NCBI GenBank assembly: GCA_964412195.1
Contig: CAYPNP010000034.1
Location: forward strand, 1 to 37,409
DNA from: CAYPNP01 sp964412195
GTDB lineage: Bacteria > Acidobacteriota > JAAYUB01
Direction of reading: 5' to 3'
DNA: 37,409 bases
The notes under the pieces were generated by a model. It had not been told where the DNA came from. It saw only the letters and a program-made list of their open reading frames with translations, and made no database searches. A program made the translations under genes and the position numbers. This document shows, piece by piece, positions 1 through 7,041 of this stretch. Within the stretch, counting starts at the first letter, position 1. Each line of letters begins with the position of its first letter.

Positions 1-479
1 CCCAGCCGGCGCCCGCGCGGACGGACCCCGAGCCGCAGCCGGCGCCCGCCCAGCCGGCCGCCCGGCAGCCCGAGCCGCAGCCGGCGCCCGCCCAGCCGGC
101 GCCTGCGCGGACCGAACCGAAGCCGGAGCCGACGCCCGACATCGCCATGACGATGCCCTCCGCCGAACAGCGCGTCCAGGAAGGAGACACGGTCGCCCTG
201 GACGCTGACGTCAAGCCGCCGCAGCTCGTCAAGCAGGTGCAGCCGCGCGTGCCGATCCAGGCGTCGCGCATGAACGTGAAGGGCCGGCTGGTCTGCCGGA
301 TCCTGATCTCCCACACCGGCGCCGTGGAACGGGTGCAGGTGGTATCGGCCGATTCGCCCCGCGTCAAGGAAATATACTCCGGCGTCGCAGAAGAAGCCCT
401 GAGGCAGTGGCGATACACGCCGGCCGAGAAGGGCGGCGTGAAGGTCAAGGTGTGGAAGACCGTGACCCTGGGGTTCTAG
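1..479 (+). CDS. TonB family C-terminal domain protein (5' end outside window)
   Basis: The reading frame is open from the left edge (codons begin at base 3) to the TAG at 477-479, so only the C-terminal part is present. The visible part starts with about 45 residues rich in Pro, Ala, Gln and Glu, built from repeats of the type EPQPAPAQPA, as in the periplasm-spanning linker of TonB proteins. The last ~90 residues look like a TonB C-terminal domain: a PPQLVKQVQP start, a G-R-L-V-C-R-I strand, a TGAVERVQVVS segment and a closing ALRQWRYTPAEKGG...V..W....F pattern. Family knowledge: such proteins couple inner-membrane proton motive force (ExbB/ExbD) to outer-membrane transporters, although many stand-alone homologues are unassigned. 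The ATG at 147 is internal to the linker and is unlikely to be the true start. The small coiled-coil gene follows 44 bp downstream, probably in the same operon. Confidence 0.8.
   Translation, partial: QPAPARTDPEPQPAPAQPAARQPEPQPAPAQPAPARTEPKPEPTPDIAMTMPSAEQRVQEGDTVALDADVKPPQLVKQVQPRVPIQASRMNVKGRLVCRILISHTGAVERVQVVSADSPRVKEIYSGVAEEALRQWRYTPAEKGGVKVKVWKTVTLGF
27..100. repeat. Direct repeat encoding the Pro-rich TonB linker
   Basis: A 32-bp sequence is repeated exactly at 27-58 and 69-100, 42 bp (14 codons) apart and in frame. It encodes the repeated PEPQPAPAQPA segment. A related copy of the opening bases (1-22) recurs at 91-112 with one change. Such in-frame repeats allow the linker to change length by slippage. 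Confidence 0.85.
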
Positions 480-523
480 GACAGGAAGGAACTCTTTCTT
501 ATTTTAATAGGGAGGTTGATGTG

Positions 524-781
524 ATGGAACTAACCAAAGAACAACGGAAGTTCTACGAAGAAACCCGGGAGATGGCGCGCAAGGAGATCGAGGACATCGA
601 GCGCAAGATCGAGGAGGAACTGGCCCGGGTGAAGCAGCGCCTCATCGACCTGCAGAACGCCAAGAAGGCCGCCCGCCAGATCTACGACGGCGCCTGTTCC
701 CGCCTCGGGGTCAAGAGCGACCTGGCCGAGTCCACGGTGGATATCGCCAAGGAGATGTCCTCGAAAGCCCTGGTGGATTGA
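524..781 (+). CDS. Small charged coiled-coil protein, unknown function
   Basis: This 85-residue protein is not recognised as a named family. The ATG at 524 is chosen because GGAGG at 511-515 lies 8 nt upstream; the open frame extends further 5' but has no ribosome site there. Residues ~1-50 are highly charged (ELTKEQ, then alternating Glu, Lys, Arg) with hydrophobic residues spaced as in a long amphipathic helix or coiled coil, e.g. IEDIERKIEEELARVKQRL. The tail reads as a second short helix containing one Cys. There is no signal peptide or membrane segment, so it is probably cytoplasmic. It follows the TonB-like gene by 44 bp and precedes a strong terminator, so it looks like the last gene of that operon. 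It could be a structural or adaptor protein; the sequence gives no function. Confidence 0.7.
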   Translation: MELTKEQRKFYEETREMARKEIEDIERKIEEELARVKQRLIDLQNAKKAARQIYDGACSRLGVKSDLAESTVDIAKEMSSKALVD

Positions 782-840
782 CCGGGACGGGGGCAATTCC
801 AGCCGGCCGGAAAATCCGCCGCGCGGAGTGAGGAGTTTCC

Positions 841-879
841 AGGGTGCATCCGCAAGACGGGTGCGCCCTGTTTTCTTTT
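841..879 (+). terminator. Rho-independent terminator
   Basis: Twelve-base arms AGGGTGCATCCG (841-852) and CGGGTGCGCCCT (858-869) pair with two G-U wobbles around a CAAGA loop and are followed by GTTTTCTTTT. It ends the TonB-like/coiled-coil transcription unit 20 bp before the amrS start. Confidence 0.85.
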
Positions 880-898
880 GGGCCGTTCGGAGGGGTGA

Positions 899-1912
899 AT
901 GGCAAGAGAAGCGTCCCTGTACGAGAAGCGTCCCGGCGGCGGCGTCCGGTGCATGCTCTGCAACCATTACTGCGTGATCGGCGAAGGCCGCCGGGGAATC
1001 TGCGGCGTGCGGGAGTGCCGGGACGGACGCCTGCTGAGCCTGGTCTTCGACCGGGTGGTGAGCCTGGGCGTCGATCCGGTGGAGAAGAAGCCCCTGTTCC
1101 ACTTCCTGCCGGGGACCCTCTCCCTGTCCCTGGCTACCGTCGGCTGCAACTTCCGCTGCGAGTTCTGCCAGAACTTTTCCATTTCCCAGCTGCCGCATGC
1201 CGGGGGACCCATCCCGGGCGATCCGATTACGCCGGAGGCACTGGCGGCCTTGGCGGTCTCCCGCGGTTGCCCCAGCATCTCCTACACCTACACCGAGCCG
1301 ACGGTCTTTTACGAACTGACCCGGGAGACTGGCCTCTCGGCCCGGTCGAAGGGGCTGCGCAACATCTATGTCACCAACGGGTACATGAGCCGGGAAGCCA
1401 TCCGCGAGATGCAGGATTTTCTGGACGCCGCCAACGTGGATCTGAAGAGCTTCTCGGACGATTTCTACCGCCACTTTTGCAGCGCGCGGCTGGAGCCCGT
1501 CCTGGACAGCATCCGGGCCCTGCACCAGGCCGGGGTATGGCTGGAAATTACGACTCTGGTGATCCCCGGCCGGAACAGCGATCCCAGGGAACTCCGCCAG
1601 ATCGCCGAGTTCATCGCCTCGGTGGACCCCAACATCCCGTGGCACGTGTCGGCGTTCCACCCGGATTACCGGATGACCGACGCGCCGCGGACGTCCGCCG
1701 CCCTGCTGGAAAAGGCCTGCGCCCTGGGCGAGGCGGCCGGCCTGAGATACGTGTACGGCGGCAACATCCCCGGCCACCCCTCCGAGAGCACCCGTTGCCC
1801 GGCCTGCCGCCGGGTTCTGGTGGAGCGGACCGGCTTCCGGGTGGCCCGGAACGCGCTGCGCCGGCCGGAATGCCCCCACTGCCACGAGCCGGTCGCTTTC
1901 GTCCTGGAGTGA
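899..1912 (+). CDS. amrS: AmmeMemoRadiSam system radical SAM enzyme
   Basis: A 337-residue radical SAM protein. The [4Fe-4S] motif is C83-x3-C87-x2-C90 in VGCNFRCEFCQNF, the arrangement seen in AmrS/PflA-like activases. An N-terminal Cys cluster (C18, C21, C25, C35, C40) and a C-terminal C-x2-C ... C-x2-C pair look like metal-binding ribbons. The segment SYTYTEPTVFYE (128-139) is a hallmark of this family. Family knowledge: AmrS homologues are found with MEMO1-like and AMMECR1-like proteins (AmmeMemoRadiSam); their chemistry has not been settled in most bacteria. Those partners are not in this window. The ATG at 899 has GGAGGGG just upstream. selB follows after 25 bp on the same strand, so the two are probably co-transcribed. 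The Cys-rich activase fold is clear; the exact substrate is unknown. Confidence 0.88.
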   Translation: MAREASLYEKRPGGGVRCMLCNHYCVIGEGRRGICGVRECRDGRLLSLVFDRVVSLGVDPVEKKPLFHFLPGTLSLSLATVGCNFRCEFCQNFSISQLPHAGGPIPGDPITPEALAALAVSRGCPSISYTYTEPTVFYELTRETGLSARSKGLRNIYVTNGYMSREAIREMQDFLDAANVDLKSFSDDFYRHFCSARLEPVLDSIRALHQAGVWLEITTLVIPGRNSDPRELRQIAEFIASVDPNIPWHVSAFHPDYRMTDAPRTSAALLEKACALGEAAGLRYVYGGNIPGHPSESTRCPACRRVLVERTGFRVARNALRRPECPHCHEPVAFVLE

Positions 1913-1937
1913 GTACCCCATTTCGGAGAAATCCCGC

Positions 1938-3851
1938 ATGCCTGAATCCCGGATCAGCATGGTGCTGGGCACCGCCGGCCACATCGACCATGGCAAGACC
2001 ACGCTTCTGCAGGCCCTGACCGGCGTCAACGCGGACCGGCTCAAGGAGGAGCAGGAGCGCGGCATCACCATCGACATCGGCTTCGCCCCGTGGGTGGATC
2101 CGCCCTACGCCATCGGTTTCGTCGACGTGCCGGGGCACGAGCGGTTCATCAAGAACATGCTCGCCGGCGCGGGCGGGATCGACGGCGTGCTGCTGGTGGT
2201 GGCCGCCGACGAGGGCGTGATGCCCCAGACCCGGGAGCATTTCGAGATCGTCAGCCTGCTGGGGATCCGGCACGGCGTCATCGCGCTCACCAAGTGCGAC
2301 GCCGTGGAGCCGGAGTACGTCGAGTTGGTGGAGGACGACGTCCGCCGGCTGGTGGCAGGGTCTTTCCTGGCGTCGGCGGAGGTCGTGCGCACCAGCGCCG
2401 TCACCGGCCAGGGTCTCGGCGAGCTGAAGGCAGCCGTCCGGCGGCTGGCCGACCGGATGGTGGGCCGCGACGCCGCGGGCGTCCCCCGCCTCTTCGTCGA
2501 CCGCGTCTTCGTCGTCCGCGGCTTCGGCGCCGTGGCCACCGGGACCACCCTGGGCGGGGTGTTCCGCCGCAACGACGGGGTTGCCGTCCTGCCGGCGGGC
2601 CGGCAGGCAAAGATCCGCTTCATCCAGGTCTACGGCCAGGAGCGCGAGGAGGCCCGGCCCGGCGAGCGCACTGCCATGAACTTGTCCGGCATAGAGCCCG
2701 CCGAGCTCGCCCGGGGCATGGTGGTGGCGCCTGCGGGCGAGTTCACGCCCAGCTCCATCTTCCATGCCGAGTTCCACCTGCTGAAATCCTTCGGCAAACC
2801 CCTCCGGGATCTCCTGCCGGCGCATATTTACCACGGCAGCGCCGAGCTGCTGGGCCGGATCCAGTTCCTGGAGGGAGACCGTCTGGAGCCGGGAACCACC
2901 GCCCTGGTGCAGGTCCGGCTCGAATCCCCCGCACTGGTCTGGCCGGGGGACCACTTCGTCGTGCGCCAGTACTCCCCGCTGGTCACCATGGGCGGCGGGC
3001 GGGTGCTGGAAAACCATGCGGCACGGTTCCGGAAAAAGGACGCGGGGGCGGTCGTGCTCCGCCTGCGCCGGGTGGCCCTGGCCGGGCCGGAAGAACTCGT
3101 CCTCGAGCGGCTGGCGGCCGAGCCCATGGGCGGCCTGCGCGAAGACGAGCTGGCGGACCGGACGGGCCTCTCCATGCAGCGCATCCGGCAGATCCTGGAG
3201 CCGGCCGCGGCACGGGGGGCGTCGCACCGTGTGGCTGCCGATCCCGGTGTCTGGATGTCCGACGCCGCCTGGCGCAACCTGGCGGCGCACGCGCTCCAAC
3301 TGCTGGGAGGCTACTTCGCTGCCAATCCGTACTCGCCCGGCATGAAGAAAATGGAGCTCCGCAGCGCCCTCGCCGGGATTCGGGACGAGGAATTCGACTT
3401 CCTGGTCCAAATGCTGCAGGCGGAATCCCGGCTGATTCTCGCCGACGAACGGGTCACCCTGCCGGGACGAGCAAGCCATCTGGACGCGGCCGTGTCCGGG
3501 CAGGTCGACCAGGCGCTGAAGGCCCTCGAGCAAGGGGGTTTGGAGGGCCTGACCTGGACCGACCTGTCCGCCCGCCTCGTCCGCGGGGGCCGGCCGGACG
3601 CCTCCCTGAAGGACTACCTCATCCAGGGACGCCGCGTGGTCCGGATCGCCGAAGACTACTACCTGCACCCCCAAGTCCTGGAGCGCGCTGTCGCCGCCCT
3701 CCGCGAGAAGGTCGGGCGGCAGGCGCCGCTGGAAGTGGCCGTGTTCAAGGACCTGTTCGGCCTGACGCGGAAGCGGGCCATCCCGCTCCTCGAGTATCTG
3801 GATCGCCAGGGCGTCACCCGCCGTGTCGGCACCGGCCGCATCCTCTGCTGA
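1938..3851 (+). CDS. selB: Selenocysteine-specific translation elongation factor SelB
   Basis: A 637-residue translational GTPase that delivers Sec-tRNA(Sec) to in-frame UGA codons next to a SECIS element. G1 is AGHIDHGKT (13-21), switch I contains ERGITIDIGFA (40-50), G3 is DVPGH (63-67) and G4 is TKCD (118-121). The ERGITID form of switch I and the length (EF-Tu-like domains 1-3 followed by ~270 residues of winged-helix repeats that bind SECIS RNA) separate it from EF-Tu. The start at 1938 has GGAG 9 nt upstream. It lies 25 bp after amrS. The presence of selB implies that this organism uses selenocysteine; selA, selC and selD are not in the window, and no gene here shows an obvious internal UGA. 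Confidence 0.95.
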   Translation: MPESRISMVLGTAGHIDHGKTTLLQALTGVNADRLKEEQERGITIDIGFAPWVDPPYAIGFVDVPGHERFIKNMLAGAGGIDGVLLVVAADEGVMPQTREHFEIVSLLGIRHGVIALTKCDAVEPEYVELVEDDVRRLVAGSFLASAEVVRTSAVTGQGLGELKAAVRRLADRMVGRDAAGVPRLFVDRVFVVRGFGAVATGTTLGGVFRRNDGVAVLPAGRQAKIRFIQVYGQEREEARPGERTAMNLSGIEPAELARGMVVAPAGEFTPSSIFHAEFHLLKSFGKPLRDLLPAHIYHGSAELLGRIQFLEGDRLEPGTTALVQVRLESPALVWPGDHFVVRQYSPLVTMGGGRVLENHAARFRKKDAGAVVLRLRRVALAGPEELVLERLAAEPMGGLREDELADRTGLSMQRIRQILEPAAARGASHRVAADPGVWMSDAAWRNLAAHALQLLGGYFAANPYSPGMKKMELRSALAGIRDEEFDFLVQMLQAESRLILADERVTLPGRASHLDAAVSGQVDQALKALEQGGLEGLTWTDLSARLVRGGRPDASLKDYLIQGRRVVRIAEDYYLHPQVLERAVAALREKVGRQAPLEVAVFKDLFGLTRKRAIPLLEYLDRQGVTRRVGTGRILC

Positions 3852-3891
3852 TTGCGCCTTTGCGGTGGAATTCCGGCGGGCGACATTGCGA

Positions 3892-3920
3892 TTGACCGCG
3901 GACCGCCGGTGGGATAAGAT
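3892..3920 (+). promoter_or_regulatory. Sigma70-type promoter for tatA
   Basis: TTGACC (3892-3897), a 17-bp spacer and TAAGAT (3915-3920) fit the vegetative consensus well. The predicted start near 3927 leaves a ~32-nt leader with GGAGG at 3948-3952 before the tatA ATG. Confidence 0.6.
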
Positions 3921-3958
3921 GCATCCCGACTGGTTGGACTACGACCCGGAGGTTGCCC

Positions 3959-4135
3959 ATGTTTGGTCTCGGTCCCACGGAACTGATCATCATCCTGGTG
4001 ATCATCATCGTCCTGTTCGGCTGGAACCGGTTGCCTCAGATCGGCAAGGGCCTGGGGGAAGGGATCCGGAATTTCAAAAGCGCCATGAAGGACGAAGGCA
4101 CGGAAAAGAAAGACGCGAACGACGCGAAGAAATAA
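3959..4135 (+). CDS. tatA: Twin-arginine translocase subunit TatA
   Basis: A 58-residue TatA/E-type subunit. The ATG at 3959 is chosen because GGAGG lies 6 nt upstream and it places the usual MFGLGPTELIIIL start at the N-terminus; a TTG two codons earlier is less likely. Residues 6-20 form the single membrane helix, followed by the conserved FGWNRLPQIGKGLGEGIRNFK hinge and amphipathic helix, and a short Lys/Asp-rich tail. Family knowledge: TatA oligomerises with TatB/TatC to move folded proteins across the inner membrane. tatB and tatC are not next to it, which is common in lineages that use a single TatA-type protein. The gene has its own promoter and is followed after 15 bp by a DUF4388 gene. 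Confidence 0.92.
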   Translation: MFGLGPTELIIILVIIIVLFGWNRLPQIGKGLGEGIRNFKSAMKDEGTEKKDANDAKK

Positions 4136-4150
4136 CTCTCCGGCTCTTGT

Positions 4151-5293
4151 ATGGCCCAGTCCGGTAACATCAAAAGCCGCCCACTGGCCGAATTGCTTCA
4201 ATCCTACTCGCTCTCGCGGAAGAGCGGAACCCTCCGGATACTGACCCACGAACACAGCTACCAGCTCTCCATTTTTAAGGGAGTCCTCGTGGCGGTGTCC
4301 ACGTCCGAGCCCGCACGCAAGATCGGCCAGTACCTGATCTCACGCGGTTTCCTGGACGAGGCGAGCCTCCGGGACGCCCTCGAGGAGCAGGAGGTGCTGG
4401 GCAACCGGCGGCTGGGGGAGATCCTGGCCGCCCACGGTGTGCTCTCCCCTCAACAGATGGACCAAGCCCTCCGGCAGCGGGCGGAGGAAATTGTCGCCGA
4501 CCTTTTCCTGCTGGAGGAAGGGGCCTACCATTTCGACGACCGCGCCGTTTTCCCCGAGGAGCTGGTCGAGCTGGACATCGACCTGGATTCCCTGGTCCTG
4601 GAAGGCCTCCGGCGAAAGGAGGAGTGGGCGCGCCTCCGCCGCATCCTGGGCGGAGACGGCATGCGGATCCGGGCCTGCCCCCGGGAGACCGCGGCGGGCC
4701 CGGACCGGCGGACGGCGTTTCAGGAGTGGCTTCTGGAACTGCTGGAGACGGATACGAGCATCGGGGAGGTGGTCATCCGCTCGCGGCGGTCCGCCTTCGA
4801 GGTCTATCTCGAGCTGCACCGGCTGCTGCAGGCCGGGCGGCTGGAGGTCGTGACCAGCCGGGCCAGCCGGCGGGCTTCTCCGGAAGTGCTGGACCTGAAG
4901 CAGTTCGAGGAGGCGGTCCGCGCCTTTGCCCGGGCGCGGGACTACATACGGGCCTGGCGGCATCTGCGCGGACTGCAGAGCCAGCTGGTTGATCCGCCGT
5001 GGCTGGGCGAGCTCCGCGCCTGGCTGGAAAAGGACGAGGCCGACTTCCTGGAGCAGCGTTACAGCGAACAGTCGGTGCCGACGCTGGCCGTGGACATGGC
5101 GCAGATCCGCCGCGAGGAACTGGATCCCAAGGAAGGCTTCCTGCTCAGCCGGCTGGGGGAGGGGATGAACCTGAAAACCCTATGCCAGGTGATGCCCCTG
5201 GCCAAGGTGGAAATCCTGCGCCTGCTCCACTCGCTGGAGCGACGGGGGATTGTCCGGACGCTCAGTGGGGCGTCACCTCGCCGAACTTGCTGA
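4151..5293 (+). CDS. DUF4388 (PATAN-like) domain protein
   Basis: A 380-residue cytoplasmic protein. Residues ~5-50 (PLAELLQSYSLSRKSGTLRI, then a hydrophobic strand region) match the opening of DUF4388. Residues ~56-110 (KIGQYLISRGFLDE...LGEILAAHGVLSPQQMDQAL) resemble the N-terminal domain of type II secretion/pilus ATPases (GspE-N). Residues ~111-135 (IVADLFLLEEGAYHFDD) resemble the closing part of DUF4388. The C-terminal half is mostly helical and unassigned. Family knowledge: DUF4388/PATAN proteins occur with two-component, GTPase and motility systems in deltaproteobacteria and Acidobacteria. It lies 15 bp after tatA, probably in the same operon, with a weak ribosome site. Its last 32 bp overlap the 3' end of the convergent pilin gene. 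Confidence 0.7.
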   Translation: MAQSGNIKSRPLAELLQSYSLSRKSGTLRILTHEHSYQLSIFKGVLVAVSTSEPARKIGQYLISRGFLDEASLRDALEEQEVLGNRRLGEILAAHGVLSPQQMDQALRQRAEEIVADLFLLEEGAYHFDDRAVFPEELVELDIDLDSLVLEGLRRKEEWARLRRILGGDGMRIRACPRETAAGPDRRTAFQEWLLELLETDTSIGEVVIRSRRSAFEVYLELHRLLQAGRLEVVTSRASRRASPEVLDLKQFEEAVRAFARARDYIRAWRHLRGLQSQLVDPPWLGELRAWLEKDEADFLEQRYSEQSVPTLAVDMAQIRREELDPKEGFLLSRLGEGMNLKTLCQVMPLAKVEILRLLHSLERRGIVRTLSGASPRRTC

Positions 5294-5825
5294 TTCCCAC
5301 CCACCGGTACCCCGAAGATCCCCAATAGGTGGTGTAGAACCGGATCTTGGGCGTGCGGGTTGTGGAATCCCACGGGTCGGCGCCGGGAGGCGTCGTCGGC
5401 GCGAGGATGGTGCCGTCCATGTAAAACACCAAAATCCGGCCGCTGCCGCTGGCGTAGGTGCCGAAATCCAGGCTGCTGACCGTGATATCCTCCGGGATCC
5501 GCATGGAGACGTATCCGACGAGGCCGGCGTTGGTGGCTTCCGTGCTGTCCAGGGGGCCGTAGTCCAAATCCCAGTTGGCGTCGAGGAAGACTTCCACCAG
5601 TCGGGGATCGGCCGTGGGGATGCGCATGACGTATTGCCGGTTGCCGGAGGAGGCCAGGTAGCGGGCGCGCTGCGTGGCGGTACCGAGGATCTGGGTGGCG
5701 TTGTTCAACCGGTACTCCGCCAGGGCCGACGTCATGATCGGTATCCCCACGACCAGGAGGATGCCGAGGATGACGGCCACCACGACTGCTTCCAGGGCCG
5801 AAAAACCAAGCCGGTTCATCTTCAT
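5262..5825 (-). CDS. GspH/FimT-like type IV pseudopilin
   Basis: A 187-residue prepilin-like protein. The start is placed at the ATG with AAGGAG 5 nt upstream, although the open frame continues 20 codons further 5'. A short basic leader ends at G7; cleavage before F8 leaves F-S-A-L-E with Glu at +5, followed by a hydrophobic helix (AVVVAVILGILLVVGIPI), as needed for PilD processing and pilus assembly. The C-terminal part has the GspH/FimT pattern, ending in a ...WVGISKFGEVTPH strand. Role by family: a minor pilin in type IV pilus or type II secretion pseudopilus assembly at the inner membrane. No assembly genes are nearby. Its end overlaps the DUF4388 gene by 32 bp in convergent orientation. 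Confidence 0.78.
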   Translation of the reverse strand: MKMNRLGFSALEAVVVAVILGILLVVGIPIMTSALAEYRLNNATQILGTATQRARYLASSGNRQYVMRIPTADPRLVEVFLDANWDLDYGPLDSTEATNAGLVGYVSMRIPEDITVSSLDFGTYASGSGRILVFYMDGTILAPTTPPGADPWDSTTRTPKIRFYTTYWGSSGYRWVGISKFGEVTPH

Positions 5826-5853
5826 GGCAGCTCCTTGGGCATTGTTTGCCAAT

Positions 5854-5882
5854 ATTATATCCTGACGGCAAAGGATTTTCCA
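5854..5882 (-). promoter_or_regulatory. Sigma70-type promoter for the pseudopilin
   Basis: On the minus strand TGGAAA (5882-5877) is separated by 17 bp from a perfect TATAAT (5859-5854). The predicted start near 5847 gives a ~22-nt leader that contains the AAGGAG ribosome site. It therefore separates the pilin from the upstream glycan operon. Confidence 0.6.
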
Positions 5883-5922
5883 CATTTTCGCAAGACGCCT
5901 TCACGCCCGCTGGAAAGGGCAG

Positions 5923-7041
5923 TCATTCTGTGCCGGATTGGGACAGCAGGCGCTGGAAAAGGTCCAGGTAGGCGTCGGTCACCTTGTCCCAGGAGTAGAG
6001 TTCTTTGGCCCTCCGGGCGGCGGCGGCCCGCAGGGGCTCGCGCCGCTCGGGATGGTCTTCGATGTCCTGCCATCGGGCCACCGCTTCCTCGAGGGGCGAG
6101 GCCGGAAAATAAACGCCGGCGGGACCCAGGACCTCCCGGTTCTCGGGAGTATCCAGGCACAGCACCAGGTTGCCGGCGGCCATGTTCTCCACCAGCGCCG
6201 GGTGGGTGCCGCCGATCTCCGTGGCGTGGACGTAGGCGCAGGCATTGGATACCAGCTCCCGGTAGCCGTCGCCGTAGATGGCCCCGGGAAACCGGATGCG
6301 GGGATCGCGGGTTTCCTTCAGCCGGGCGATGTAGCTCCGACTGTACGGCGCGTCGCCCACCACCAGGAGGGGGCGTTGGGTCCGCAACCGTTCGTACATG
6401 GCGACCACCCGGTGGGCGTTATTTTCCGGTTCCAGCCGGCTGACGTAGAGATAATACTCGCCTGGGAGCACTCCGAGGCCGGCCAGGGTCTCTCCGGCCG
6501 GCCGGGGTGCCATCTCGCTGCCGTAGGGGATCATCACGGTTTCCCGTCCGTAGCGGCGCCGGAAATAGTCCTGGATCGTGGCGGCGTCGGTGACCACCGC
6601 CGTCGCGGCGAGGCCGGCGAGCCGCTCGGAGATCCGGTAATACCCGCGTCCCAGGAGATTCCATTTTTTCCGTTTGCGCTCCAGCCCGTCCACGTTCAGC
6701 ACCACCGGCCGGCGGCGGAGGCGGGGCAGCCAGCAGAACGCCGCGTTGGCGGCGTTGCACACCAGCACCGCGTCGAAGGGGCGGAACAGGCTGTGCACGA
6801 GGGAGAGCAGGGAGTGGGACACGGTGTCAAGGTACTTGTGGCGGATGGCCGGCAGGACCACCAGCCGGACGCCGCGGAACGCGGACCCGTCGTGGCGGAA
6901 GTAGTGCCGCCGGCAGTAAACGGAGACGGTGTGGCCGCGCTGGACCAGGCGGGTGGACAGCTCCTGGGTGAAGGTCTCAAAGCCGCCGTAGTTGGCGGGG
7001 ATGCCCCGCGTCCCGATGATGGCGAGGTTAAGCCTTCGCAT
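5923..7041 (-). CDS. GT4 glycosyltransferase with DUF1972 N-terminus
   Basis: A 372-residue glycosyltransferase. The N-terminal motif IGTRGIPANYGGFETF (9-24) marks the DUF1972 branch of GT-B enzymes, which includes rhamnosyltransferase-like proteins. The C-terminal half holds the donor-binding domain (YLYVSRLEPENNAH, then GAIYGDGYRELVSNACAYVHATEIGGTHPALVENMAAG), with the EIGGTHPALVEN segment corresponding to the E-x7-E nucleotide-sugar motif region. It should be a cytoplasmic, membrane-associated enzyme adding a sugar to a lipid-linked glycan. The start overlaps the end of the upstream O-antigen ligase-like gene by 14 bp, indicating translational coupling. It is the last gene of a four-gene glycan operon. 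Donor and acceptor sugars cannot be told from sequence. Confidence 0.85.
   Translation of the reverse strand: MRRLNLAIIGTRGIPANYGGFETFTQELSTRLVQRGHTVSVYCRRHYFRHDGSAFRGVRLVVLPAIRHKYLDTVSHSLLSLVHSLFRPFDAVLVCNAANAAFCWLPRLRRRPVVLNVDGLERKRKKWNLLGRGYYRISERLAGLAATAVVTDAATIQDYFRRRYGRETVMIPYGSEMAPRPAGETLAGLGVLPGEYYLYVSRLEPENNAHRVVAMYERLRTQRPLLVVGDAPYSRSYIARLKETRDPRIRFPGAIYGDGYRELVSNACAYVHATEIGGTHPALVENMAAGNLVLCLDTPENREVLGPAGVYFPASPLEEAVARWQDIEDHPERREPLRAAAARRAKELYSWDKVTDAYLDLFQRLLSQSGTE

Noticed and set aside
530..3674. Long minus-strand open frames opposite amrS and selB
   Set aside because: They are shadows of well-supported plus-strand genes, with no family motif and no ribosome site.
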